DNA of 64,000 nt from Monarcha castaneiventris obscurior (Eukaryota > Chordata > Aves > Passeriformes > Monarchidae), in the NCBI GenBank assembly GCA_026261815.1, contig JAMPIT010000379.1:21237001-21301000 (forward strand), in the 5' to 3' direction. Positions within the stretch are counted from its first letter, which is position 1, and each line of letters begins with the position of its first letter. The notes under the pieces were generated by a model that saw only the letters and a program-made list of their open reading frames with translations, made no database searches and was not told where the DNA came from. The position numbers and the translations under genes were made by a program. Shown one piece after another: positions 43,396 through 56,332 of this stretch.

Positions 43396-46300
43396 GAATG
43401 TATCATTATTCATGTTCATATCATGGATATGAACACAGATTGCCTACAAAAATATCAGATTTGATTCCCTAGACCGTACAATGCATGCACATGTGATTTG
43501 GTGGAACTGAAGACAACGCTGTCTCTTCTGCTTGTAGTAATGACACAAGGAAGCAAGGACAATGTAAATAGTTTTTTCTTTTTCCCTTCCTGTGCGTTTC
43601 ATCTTGTTGTTATCAGAATAATAAACAGCTGCTCTTTCCAGGGGCTTTTAAGTACTAATTCCACAAAGAAGGGTGAAATGAGTTTCCCAAGGAGAAAGTT
43701 GCATCAAGTCAAAGCTATGGTTCCTGGCAAAATAGTACACTGAAGTGCTGCTTTGTGCACTTGTTATCTTCTCTTTCAGTGTATGCATCTGAATTAAACC
43801 TGGAAATATTTCAACATTCTCTGAAGCCAGTGAATTGGTATTTACATTTGCTGCGTATTTTTTGCAGAACTCTTTGTGACCCACACACTACCCAGTACCA
43901 AAAATCTGTTTGTACTGCCTTCTGAACAATGACAGAAGGAAATGTTATTGTTACACACATATTATAATATTATAACCATGTTGGATGTATATTTATAACC
44001 TACTTTTTGCTCTCCTGTGGTACTTGGCCTCTGTTTCTTCTTTCCTTGTACCATTTAGTGGTAAATTCAAATGATACAAAAGATATTTATCCTGATAACC
44101 AGGATGCTTTTTCATGCATTTTTCTCTGTATATGTGAATATGTGTTCTTGTTATTCAGATCTGAGAAAGTGTGAAAAGCTACAAAATGACCTTTCCCAAT
44201 TTGTTTAAAAGAAAAAAAAAATAGGAGAAAGAAAAAATCAAACATAAGTGATAGACAAAATTCACACCACAGCAAAAGGAAGGAAAACCATGCCAGATAT
44301 TTTTAAACGTTTAATTTTTCAGCTTTTGTGAAATGGGAAAACATGTCTAAGACCAAGAACCGTAAATGAGTTTCAGTGGGCTTGTGTGATTTCAAGAATA
44401 AGAAAATTGAATTAGACTATGCCAGTTATGCCAAATAGTAGGGAGAGACGGTTTGTTCGTTGGTTTTCTTTCTGGATGCTGATCAAATTTATGCAACTTT
44501 ACAACTGCACCATCTGAAACAGCATCTGAAAATACAGAATACTCTTTATTTCCTAAGGGTTTTCTTGGAGGTGATGTAAAATTGAATTATTTCTTATCAG
44601 TCTCTGCATGAGAACATCTGGAAAGTGGAGACAGTTTCCTCAGGGGAGAGACATCTGCAGCTCCTTTACTCTTTAGAGTTTGAGACTGCTTATTCTGAGG
44701 TTTTAATGAAGTTTCATTGTAATATTTTGACCACTGAATACACTGTAAAATATTGCTGTTACTCAAAATCAGCTTAGCAGCCAGTGCCTAAAATGTTGCC
44801 TGACTGCTTTTTAGTGAGTTACACAGCTCACTTGTGAACCAGTCCTCAGACATGTAGATTAAGTAATTTTACCACTATAAACTCCTTTGCTCCTGTACAT
44901 TAGTACAGATCTTTAAGGTTCAGTGGCCTTGCTTCAATGACCAGGGGAACAAGAATGAGTTGGTTTTAGTACTTATTGGGCATTCCCCAGAGGCCTTAGG
45001 AGAGGTTGCTTCTCAGATTAAAACATAGAAATAAAGGAGCTTCTCAGTCAGGTGGCTGAGTGAACCAATTGATCTTGAGTTTCAAGTCAGACAGAAACTC
45101 CAGGTTCTCTTTTCTACTGCTGTGTTATTCCTTTACAGAATACAGAAGTTGAACTTCAACCACAAAAATCAAAAGATTGGGACTGAATGACTCATTGTGT
45201 ATTTATACCTGACTGTTGTCTCTGCTACCAGGATTTTGACCAGCCTTGAAAAGACAGAAAAATGCTCCTGGAGCTTAGCTGATTAATCTAAGTGTGTGAA
45301 TCTGGTTTAATGTTAGAGAAAGTGATTTTTTTCTTTCATTATTAATCAGTCCATTTTAAGTGAACTTTTCCAAAACTGTTACATCAGCTGGTGGGCTTTA
45401 TGCAGGTGGAGCAAAGGGTTGAAAACAAGGCGATGCTGAATCCTCACTGATGGTTTAAAAGATGGATCTTCAAATACAGGCCACTGTAATAAGGGTCACC
45501 AGCAGCCTGTTTATTTAGCATCTAGTTTCTAAGAGTGGTCAGTGCTGTAGTTTATAAAAAACTGCTTGTGGCTTCAACTTCTCCTTTTGCCCAGGCAGAG
45601 GTTGTACTTCTGAGAGTGAGCAAGCTTACCTGTACAGGTGTGACAAGATCTTTGAATAGCCCTTGGCACAGAAGACTATTCTTGAGGACCTATGGAAAAT
45701 CTGGGGCCGGGGAAGTTGGTGAACACATTATGATGGAGGATCAATTGTTAGACTTTGCAAAAGTTTTATAGTGGCAGTAGGTAAAAGGTGGACAGTAAGT
45801 GAAGTTCAGTGATGTACCTGAAATCAGCCACAACTGTCACAATCTGACAATGCCACGCCCTGCTGAGAAATAAGTCTAGGAATATTTTCATATTGCTTTA
45901 AGAAGCTGAAAACAGTGAAAGTAAAGTATTTTATGCTACGAAGAGCTATAGAAAGTATCCTTCTCTTGCAAAACCATACCATATCAGAGTATAGAGCAAT
46001 CAGATCTTTTCAATGTAGTTAATAGTCCCCTACCATGTATAAGATTTTGAAAAATTACCTAATGATGAAGATAAAACCCAAAATGTGAATAGCAATAGAA
46101 AGATAGGTATTTAGTTGTATTTTAAAACTAGCTATCTTGTTGAATAATTACTACCTAATTACTCATATCACAACTCTTGACCTTCACAAGATACTCACCT
46201 TCATCTAAACACAATTTTTGCTTGTGCTGCATTTTTTGTCTTTCAAAACAATGAAGCTTCCTTACTAAAATCTTTGGCTTAACAGGAAACTATTCTTGTC

Positions 46301-46930
46301 AGATAGAGGAATATACAGAACACACTGAAGTACAGATACTAATTTAATTATTTTAAAATACTTGTTCATAGTAGTTGATTTTCTCTGAGATTAATTATAC
46401 ATCCTAAAAAGAATCTTCTCTTAAGACCCCCAAATTTCTTTGTGTGAGGGATACAGCATAGAATGAAAATTATTTAGCCTTGCCGAAATTTGTGACTTGA
46501 ATGAGACACAAAAAAGAAAAGAGGATAATGTGGGTGGTGGCTAAGAATAGATTACTGGGGTTTCATAAATTTTGGAAGTGAAGTCTAATTTATTTTCATC
46601 ATTTTCTTTTGTCTCAGTATACACCCAGAGAATTTCAGAGAGTTCATCTTTCCTGTGAAAGAACAGCCAAGTGCTGTATTGGCAGAGGTGTTGCAGCATT
46701 TACACAGTTGGTGAAATACAATAGTGATGCCACCTTGGGCAGTTCACACTGTACTGTGTTCTACAGAACAGTCTTCAGTCTGTAAAATGTGTATGCAGAT
46801 CTCATGCCAAGATCTCATGCCATTTTAGAAATCACTTGCATCAGCATCAGAATTGCACTACACAGCGCAGTGCAGAAAAATACTTCCAAATTTGCCTGGC
46901 ATGTTGGTGGTACTGACTTTTAAACAACTA
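43396..46930. other. Intergenic DNA, no feature seen
   Basis: AT-rich non-coding sequence. It includes a minor 13-bp direct duplication (GATCTCATGCCAA) near 46799-46824. No exon or mobile element is recognised. Confidence 0.45.
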
Positions 46931-47560
46931 GAATCGTAGAAACACAGAATATGCTGAGTGGGAAGGGACCCATCAGGATCACCAAGTCCAACTCCTGGCC
47001 CTGCACAGGACACCCCAAAAACCACACCATGTGCCTGAGAGCATTGTCCAAACACTTCTTGAACTCTGTCAGGTTTGGTGCTGTGACCGCTGCCCTGAGG
47101 ACCCTGTTCCAGTGCCCAACCACCCTCTGGGTGAAAAAACTTTTCCTGATATCCAACATAAACTTCCTAAATCAGCTTCATGCCATTTCCTTGAGATCTG
47201 TCACTGGTCACAAGTGTGAAGAGATCAGTGTCTGCCCCTCTTCTCTGCCTCATGAGGAAGTTGCAGGCTGCAATGAGGTCTTCCCTCAGAGTTCTCCAAG
47301 TTGAATGGACAAGTGATCTCAGCTGCTCCTCATATGGCTCCCCCTCCAGCCCTTTCATCCTCACAGTCCTCCTTTGGACACTCTCTAATAGTTTAATATC
47401 TTTCTTAGATTCTGGTGCCCAAAACTGCACACAGGACTCAAGATGAGGCCACACCAGTGCAGAGCAGAGCAGGACAATTCCCTCCCTTGACTGGCTGGTG
47501 ATGCTGTGACTGATGCCTCCCGGGGCCCAGCTGGCTCTCCAATAGGGAGCCATTTTCTCT
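46931..47560 (-). mobile_element. CR1 LINE, 630 bp 3' part, relatively well kept
   Basis: Minus-strand CR1 from the tail block (agaatcgtagaaacacagaa) into the reverse-transcriptase C-terminus. The minus frames read LDIRKSFFTQRVVGHWNRV (46920-47159) and further upstream CVQFWAPESKKDIKLLESVQ (47167-47580). These are standard CR1 ORF2 C-terminal motifs. The 3' part resembles the copy at 63680 and appears to be the same subfamily. A frameshift near 47160 separates the two frames, so the copy is dead. Confidence 0.92.
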
Positions 47561-49129
47561 AGAAATTCATTTTGATCCATGGCATTGCTTCAGATGCTAC
47601 ACAGAGAGATTTTTGTTGCACTTATTTTTAGTCTTGTCTTTGAGCCAGATCCTTAGATATATTGGTTTTTCTATCACTTTATACTATCCCTACAGATCTC
47701 ACAGGAAGAAAGAGACAGTGATTGAAGATAAACCTCTGCTATAACAGTGATATTTTACTTTGTCTTTGAGGGATTTGAGTGGAGTGTCAAATCACACTAC
47801 AGATGCACTTTGAAAAAATGAAAAATGTTTAAATCTATCTGAAATAAAGGGGTTGCTTTTCTTTTGACTTGTGGTCTTTTGGGGATGGAGTTTGAGTCCC
47901 AGAGACAGTGAGAGGAAGGAATTGTTCTGACCTTGGCAAGGTTAATCATATGTGTTTGTCCTCCACTACCACCAAATTGCTATCTACACACATTTATAGA
48001 ATCTAAATTTCATTTCCTATTACCCAACTGAGAAAGGAAAGAATATAGCAAAAGTAGTAGTTGATTTGCTGCTGCATGACAACATGCCCATTCCTGGGAA
48101 GGTACATTTGAAGCACAATGTGGACCCTACTCCAAATTCTTTTCTGTTAACAATATCATTTGGTGCTGTATAACATTATTCTAAATAAAATGAAGTATAA
48201 AATAAAGAGGGTAAAATTAGGAATACAATCCAACCATAATGCTTGATCTTGCAAAAGCAGTTATTCCATTCATGATTAGTTGCCTAAAATTTAATTTAAA
48301 CGTATGGATACATACCAAAATTACAAAAGTTCTCTCTGTTAGAGAAATGCTTCCATTTCCCTAAAGTATATTTCTTTAACTGTACAAATGACTCCAGCAA
48401 CTTTTATAATTTTAAAATCCTATTGCTTGTTCTTTTCTAGTAAGTATAATCAGCATGTTGCTGTTACTGACCTAATTATACTGCAGAGACTGCTTTTATG
48501 AAGGGGATATTTGGGCTATTTATATGTTTTCGTCTGTAGTCAACATCATTATCTGAAAGACTGACTGAATTTACTATCGTAGGCTGCAGACACATCCATA
48601 ATTCAGATCTGCAAGAACAAAAAGCTATCATTACAAAACCAAATAAGGTCTTTTATGAAGTAAAGTTATTTTGTTCCCCAGAAATATTTAAAAGGTAAAA
48701 TATTTTTCTCAGTCTGAAAGACAAATTTAAAGCCAGTCTTCCAGGTGTACAAAACTGCATTAACCAAACAGAACAATCATAGCCCGACAACATATTTTAC
48801 AATTAATATTAGGTAATGTTCCCCAGTGCAGCTGGTTGTATCAATGGACATTTCTTATAACCCACTATCTTCTGTTGTATTACAGAAAACCACATTGTTG
48901 GTTTCATCCAACAGACTCCAAGCTATTCACAGTGAGATATTTTCAAGTGCTATTTATTAGACAAGGATGTCCATGGTGGAAATACTGTCTCTATACAAAA
49001 AATACAACAGAATCCATACATTAAATACCAAAAACTCCATGGTACAAGGTTTTAGAAAACATGAGTGTAAGCTGTTCTGCTAGCCCACGCAAAATTACAC
49101 TACCAGTTTTTGTCCTTCTGTTGTGATGG
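47561..49129. other. Intergenic DNA, no feature seen
   Basis: AT-rich non-coding sequence without recognised repeats or exons. Confidence 0.45.
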
Positions 49130-49265
49130 ACACAGAACCTTAGAAATGTTGGAGGCAGGGGCCTCTGAAAATCATCTAGTACATCATCCTGCTCCAAGCA
49201 AGGCTATTCCCACAACTGCATCAGATGAACTATAGCCATAGCTGTGTCTTCAAAGCAACCAGGAA
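49130..49265 (-). mobile_element. Old CR1-like 3' fragment
   Basis: gaaccttagaaatgttggaggc, then ggcctctgaaaatcatctagtacatc and ctgctccaagcaagg, resembles a strongly diverged minus-strand CR1 3' end of a subfamily different from the younger copies here. Confidence 0.55.
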
Positions 49266-49429
49266 CGGGTGTTTCTACATGCTGTATGTCTCTAGTCAGT
49301 GATACTGCTCTCACTGTCTCTTTCCTGTTTCAACATCCCATTTTGACAGAAGACAGTGGACTACTATCTGAGTTGAAAATCTGTCATTCAACCTAGACTC
49401 CACTGGGTTTACAATGAGAATGCTGTAAT

Positions 49430-50100
49430 TCTCCACCTCCCCCTCACCTGTCTCAAAGAAGGATTCAGTGTTGGCTTTTTTCCAGTCAGCAGGAACCTCC
49501 TCTGATCAGCATGAATTTTTTTAGATTAATCTCACCATCATTTCAGCCAACTCCTTCAGTACCTCCAGATGTAGCCCATTCAGTCCCACAGATCTGAAGC
49601 CATTCAGCTGCTCTAAATAGTCCCTTGAAGCTTTTGCTCTTCCACTGTCATCTACTTCTCTCTTTCCCACTCATATTGATAGAAGCAGTGGTCCCAGTCT
49701 TTGTCTGTAAGGACTGACACAAAGGAATACCTTGAATATTTCAGCTTCCTGATTTGCTCAGTGTTATGGTACCCTCCCTCCAGATGTATGAAAGCTCCCC
49801 ATGAGGACAAGAAACAGCTATTTAATGCCCATACACCACCTCTGTTACTGACCTCCACCACAACATACCAAAATATGTCCTATCTCGCTTTGAACACTTG
49901 TTTCTTACTGCAGTTTTTCAACATTCAAAGTTCTCCTCAGCAGAGGTTGCAATTATTCCTCTCTTTTCTGCCCTCATGTCTATGCTGAACTGCCTGTTTC
50001 ATCCATGCCAGTGCTCCTTTTTCATGCCACACCTCTTCCACTTGCACTTATCTCTTTGTAGCACTGATCCTAATTAGAAAAGCTGAGATATCTGACCCAG
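49430..50100 (-). mobile_element. Old CR1 ORF2 internal fragment
   Basis: Minus-strand remnant of the central CR1 ORF2, the linker between endonuclease and reverse transcriptase. Recognisable blocks are gttggcttttttccagtcagc, aggaacctcctctgatcagcatg, ccagatgtagcccattcagtcccac, gactgacacaaaggaataccttgaatatttcagc and tttcatccatgccagtgc. It may extend to about 50390. Together with 49130-49265 it may be one ancient copy with the intervening part lost. Frames are fully decayed. Confidence 0.65.
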
Positions 50101-53100
50101 GATCCTTCCCCAACAGGACTTGTTTCTCCTCTGCTGCCAGAGCACTGGAGTGTATTTATGGTTAAATAGCTGCAGGTTGAAATGGAGCCCACCTCCCACT
50201 GCCAGAAGTCACAGACTTACACCCTGCTGGATGGGTGCCCTCTTGCTGCTCCACCATTGCCTTCCCACCCTGAGGGTGTCTCCTGTCCCAGCAGAGTCTC
50301 TTAAAGGCTCTATCAATGCCTCATCTGTCATTCTTTGCAGAAGGGCTGCTCATTTCTTGGCTAGTTTTGTTTTGTTTGTTTTAATTAACAGATGGAAAGC
50401 ATGAAGTAGCAGAGATCTCTTTCTGTTCTCATTTCATTTTTCAGTCTGGACTCCAGTCCCCAGAAACACGTACCTGCAATGTGAATGGAATGCCTAGCTT
50501 GTGCAGATGGGAAGTCAGACTAGATTACTTACCTGTGTACCTAAAATTTGTGGTCTACAATAATTTCACCTTCTCTTTAATCATTTGTGAAATGGAACAC
50601 TTCCATCTGTGAAGGACACAGAAGAAGGAGATGTGTAGAAAGAAACGCAGTTGAAATTCTACAATATAACTCTAACCTTGCAGAGAAAAGAGAGAGCATC
50701 AGTTGTGTAGAACATGCTTTTTGGAGCTGAAATGCCATCCAGCTGTGCCTGCAGAGAGAGGAAAAGCTAATGAGCTGGTATCCTACTGTGGGAATCTGTG
50801 CTCAGCATCTCTGAAATCTAGCACAGTAGAAGAGATTTTTCTCTCTTTTTTTTGGGTGAATCATACCTTACAGTGCATGTTTCTAATTTTTAATGTGTTC
50901 CAGTGGAGAAACTAAACTGCATTTGCCACTGTGAAATATCTTTTCTGCTCTAACTGAAATACACCTTGTGACAAACTGACGCACTTCTTCCTCAAAGGCA
51001 GCAGAACAGACGTATTTTTAGGAACAGAGGCACCCTTAAGTGATCACTTCAGTGTTCCAAGACAACCTCAAAATGCTTCAGGGTAGTTCTCTCTGGAATA
51101 AACTGCTCATGGACACAGTTTACCTGAAGTCTTACCTGCCAATGGCTGGTTCATGCTTTGCAACATAAATTCTCTGCTGCAATTCTGTAATCTTTTGGTG
51201 AGTTCCTGCTAAGATTGCCAATAATGTAAGTTATTTGAATTAATAATTATTATTAATAAGTTAAGTGAAGTTACTTGCAGTCTTTCATTATTTTCTCCTA
51301 TGTGGACTAAATACCTCAAGCATTTTAATTTTTTTTTCTGGAACAAATTAAAGATCAGCAGCATATGCCCATTCACAGAGATGTGTTCTTCCTGTCAATT
51401 TTAAATATTAGAGGTACTTTTGACACTGAAAACATAAGGAGTAAATCATGCTAGTTTCCTTCTTGGACAGTATGACAGGTTGATAGACACTCTTGAACTT
51501 TGTGGCATTTTAGCTGTGATTCAAACAGTAGATCAGTAAAACTTACCATTGTTCTTTAATACATGTATACAGACCCAAAAGCAGGAAATGCAACCAGACC
51601 ATCCCCAACAGATGCAGACTGACCTGGAATCATTGGGAACAAGATGTATGATGATTTACATCAGTTGAAGTTACAGATCATAATATTTAGATGTATGTAA
51701 GCAAAAGGCTTATGACTTAGATTTTGCATATCCTGACATGAAATAATTTGCTTCATCAAGAAACAAAGGTCCTGATTCATAAAGCACTCTTCTCAAGTGG
51801 CACTGACTCCCACATTTAGCTAAAAAGAGACACAGCAATACAGGCTTCCTGCATAGTATACTTTAAAAGAATAAAACCCTCTATTATAATTCTTCCTCTA
51901 AATCCTCCACAGTCTTAACTGTGGCTGAGAGATTTAAAGTAGGATTATATCAGACTTTACCTAGCAAGACTTCCAATTAGTTTTTAAGGCAATACTCATA
52001 TTTCTACTATACCAGGAGAAGCAGCAAAATTTATGGATCATTAGGCCAGTAAAACTGAGAATAAAGTAGTTGCAGTTACTTTAGACAAGATATGAATGCA
52101 CCTATTTTTCTCATATTTTTATGTTCTGGGTTTATACTATATGTCACTGCCTCCATAATTCTGAAAACTGCTACTTTTTTATAATTTTATCTTTTTCCAG
52201 TGATAAATCTCTAGCATGGCTTGAAGAGAAGGATTGTTACAAGAGGGGTAACAAATAAATTACTATTGCATTACCTGTCTGTGTTCTCTTATCTTGGGAT
52301 GTACTTGAGGACCTCTGAAAGCTACTACTACTTTTTAGGGAAAAGTATAATAACACATGCACTGAAAACGGTTTTATGTTTATTAACATAAAGTAATCCC
52401 ATTTTATTCAGTATAATATGAAAATAGAAATCTTAACACCAGTTTTGACAGAAAATATTGCACTATTTGAAGTAGATTAGGAACACTGATTAGTCAGATA
52501 GTCCTAATTATACATTTTTCTGCTTAATACTCTTAAATTATATGTTTTCTGTATGAGGTGACCCTGTGCTCCTGTGCCCCAGACCAATGGCCCACAGCCC
52601 CAAGACACACTTCTCCCTACGGTCAACACCATTATCCTGAGTAGCCACTTGAGCATCAAGGATGTCAGGCTGAATAAGTATACATATGCTTGCATGCGTA
52701 TGCAAGACTTTTGCAAAACTAAGGTCCAACTTAGGAATCCCTCTTCCAGTTTTCACATCTTGCAATTAATAAGAAACTTCATAGACACTTTCTTCTGATA
52801 AGGTTCATGAACATTCACAAACCTTCATGAGTAAATCAGAGCAAAACAGCGACTAAAAAAATTAGATTTCAAATGCTATGATTTAGCCTTCCCAAATTTT
52901 GATGATTTTTTTTGTCTTTAGAACATCAAAATTATATAACTTTTTCCAGTCTCACATTCAAAACAATATTTAAGTGTCTTTCTCTCTTTCTCTGTAGTAT
53001 TATTTTGACAGCAAACCTGATCCCTTTAGTGTCAATATTGCTACCATTATCTTTTATCTCAGCAAGTGTTGTCACCAGATTTGTAAAGGAATTTCACTTC

Positions 53101-55879
53101 CAACCCACGGATCATGGCATGAATAATAAGAAACACAGCAGACACAATGCTGACAACTGAAACCTCTGATAATTATTCCAATTACTGAAGTGAACAAAAA
53201 ACCCCCCATCACTTCACTATGATTAGCTATAATTTTGTTAAAATTATATGCATTATAATGACACTTTCAACGTAGTATGTGCATGCCTAATTCAGAAGAA
53301 TTTATTCCCTGAGACCTGTCCCAGGGCTGCACACATTTCTACATAAAAGATCCAACAGTTTAATTTTACAACATGCTTTGTATGTGAATACTGAGTGTGT
53401 TACCATTTTCATAAAGTGCATTACTAGACAATGATAAGAAGACCAGATGGCTTCCAGGCAAGAGTCAATGTGACACTGCTGCAGCAAGTCTACGAGTAAT
53501 TTGACTCATCTACAAGTAGTTTTACTCATAGAATCATAATTTCTCTAAAAAATGCCCTAAAAGTGAGACAATTAGGCCAGGTCACAACACACAATCTTCA
53601 GTTTACCTATATTTCCCACCCTACAGGAAACGGTAAAACATAAAGGAAATCCAAGACCCATCTCTCTTGCCAGCACAAGCAGGAAAGAGTTAGTGAGGTC
53701 AGATACTACAGGCCAAAATACGGCTATCAAAAATGCAATCTGGTGAAGAGGAGAATGGTTCTTTCTGCTTGCTTATTCCCTTGCAAATCACGGCCATTTT
53801 CTGAAACACTCATGCCTCTGACATCCTTTGACCTCTCTTCCTCCAGTTTGTCATGAATCAGAGAAAAAGGTACTTTTCTGGGTTACCCCCTTTAGTCTCT
53901 CAGAGCATGGATTAAATAGCTGTTTATTTGGAAGCATGGTCAGCATGGCAGAAAAAGGTATCCAGCTGCATCCAGAGGCATTATGTGATACAGTAACACT
54001 CGTGGAGTCTTATTTTCAGCAATGCTCCAGGGAGGGTGCAAATGAAACTTACAACTTACACTTTTTAGACATCCATAAATGGGCTTCTGGTTCATTTTGG
54101 GAGTTTTTAATACGCTGTTTGGCACAGTTCTTCCATGAATGGCCTAAAATATCAAACATAAGGGCTGTTCTGTGGATTAGCTGTTGTGTCTTACTGGCTG
54201 CTCACTCGTTACAAGTCACATAACCAACCATACAACATCATTTCCATGGCCTGGAGGGGTCTTTTGAGGTTTCTGAGTCTCTCTTTTTGTTCATAAATTA
54301 ACCTGGTAAGAGGAAGGACCAGGTTTACAGAAGAGAACTATAGTGACTTTCTATGTATGACACCTGACACAGTGATACTTCTTACTTTCGCTTAATCGCC
54401 CCTTAAAAAAGCTTAAAATGGCAGAGCCCCCTATGAAGCACATCCACATGGTGCACTCTCAAGTTCCTCTGGATCTTTTATATCATATTTTCCCTGGAAT
54501 GATTGTAGATCTCATTCAGAATGAGATATAGGAGAAATAAGTCAGCCTTCACTATAAATTGATCTGTGCTGATCACCAATGAAATGATGACGCCCATTTG
54601 TTCTACTTTGTTTCCCACTTCTTATCTTAATTATCACAAGACACCTTTTGGGACAGTAAAAATTCACTTCTAGATACATTTGACTCAGTTTGTGCTTCGT
54701 AGACCTTTGTGTCGCAATGAGTTTTGGCAAATAGCAGCAATATTTAGTTTCCTATTACACTCTAGTTAATTCCTTCTCCATTTTACTTTCCAGTGTTTTT
54801 AACCAGCACTGAGATAATTGAGTCAAATGGACTAAACATACATAAATGTCTAAAATAAGAAAATAACAGCCCATGTATCAATGGCCTTTCATTTCCTACA
54901 ATAACAAGTGGGTTTTTTTTTCTTCTTACCTGAAATTGGACTGAAAACCTTCTCTGAGTATAGCCAAAAATTTTGATTTGATTAAGCTACATTTTGACAT
55001 CTATTTTTCTCATTAGTGAACATCCATAAAATCACTGCCACATTCAGAACTAAGCTTTCGTTCACAAGTTGAGAGAAATAAGGTGCTACACTTCCACCTG
55101 CTTGTTTTTGCCTTGGGAAAAAATTAGACCATCTAAGCCTTGGTAAATTTGTGAAAATAGTGAAGCAGTTTCTTTTTTACTTTCCAGCAGATCCAAAAGA
55201 AAACATTTCTAAACTATGGTAAATATGAAGCAACGTTTGGAGAAAGGACAATATTTCTGCCTAATCAAAATGATTCTGAACTGGTATCTTAGTAATCATG
55301 ACAGTCTCTGCAGTTTCCATTTCAGGCTTTTAAGAAAGTAATGTAGAAGCAAAAAGAAAGAAAGATTTCAGGGGCAAGAGGGTCCCAGTCAGCACACACA
55401 AAAGCAAAAGCACTTTGTGCTCTAAATATACTGTGGCTAATTTTCTACTTAATTTTTCACAGAAGAACTGTTCTCCTTGGAGGACACAGACCAAGGCCCT
55501 TGACACTCAGGAGAATGCTTGAATTCCTGAGCTCTATGATTTTAGGAGATGAGGTTAAAACTCAGGTTGTCTTGAGTGCAGAGAACAGACAACAAATTTA
55601 GCAAGGCACCAGCTGAAGGCTCTTGGCCCATTTTTTCCCACAGCCCACAAGAATGATATTAATTACTGGGCTGTAAGGTGTGAGGGTTTTACAGAGGGTA
55701 GTACTCTGAAGAGCTTCAGCTGAACCACAGTCCTCGTAAGTGCAGTGAGCCAGCAAAGGCCTTTCATACAAAAAAAGCCCAAAAAACAAACACCAAAATA
55801 TTGCCATGCATCTATTTTAAGATACTGCATGTAGAAATTGTCTGTCTTATATTCGTATTGAATAAATAAGGCATTTCTT
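50101..55879. other. Intergenic DNA, no firm feature
   Basis: AT-rich non-coding sequence. A 131-codon plus-strand frame at 53828-54223 and overlapping minus-strand frames at 52504-52765 have no recognisable domain and are treated as chance ORFs. No CR1 tail or LTR is seen. Confidence 0.4.
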
Positions 55880-56332
55880 TGATGCCTTCTCCAGCCACCC
55901 AGAAACAGAGACTAGACAACAGTAAGGGACTAAAGATAGATATTTATTTGAAGGGCCTTCAAGGTACACCCTGGGGAGCCAGAGGCTGCCTCCAAAAAAT
56001 GGACCCCAAGATGGATGACAGGTCATGAGTTCTTCACACCTTTATAGGTTTGGTTCATAGGTTCATATAGGTTTGCATACCACGGTTAATTCTCCAATTA
56101 AAGCCCTAGTTTAATGATGTAATTCCCCTCAGCTTGCTCCCCCCTTAGAGGCTTTGGTTTACACATTTTGCGCCTAGAAGAGCCTGGCTGTCCTTGAAGG
56201 CAAAGCCTGGAGAGGCTTTGTTATGTCTATATTGCACGAGAGAGCAGAAATTACAGGCTACAAGGAACTTCAGAGTTACACTCTAAGCAGTACAGAATTT
56301 GAAAAATATAAAAGTTAAAACCTAAGGCATCA
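55880..56332 (-). mobile_element. Solo LTR of an avian endogenous retrovirus, minus strand
   Basis: The 453-bp segment is bounded by TGATGCCTT (55880-55888) and its reverse complement AAGGCATCA (56324-56332), the short inverted termini of an LTR. Read on the minus strand it has a TATA-like ACCTATAAAGG near 56040 and the poly(A) signal AATAAA near 55945, in the correct order. Sequence such as ggtcatgagttcttcacacctttataggtttgg is familiar from avian ERV LTRs. No coding ERV sequence adjoins it. A clean target-site duplication was not found. The family is not named. Confidence 0.75.

Noticed and set aside
52504..52765. Overlapping minus-strand ORFs in a GC-richer patch
   Set aside because: Considered as a retrocopy fragment, but I recognise no parent gene and see no poly(A) tail or target duplication.
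53828..54223. 131-codon plus-strand ORF
   Set aside because: No recognisable family and an overlapping open frame on the other strand.
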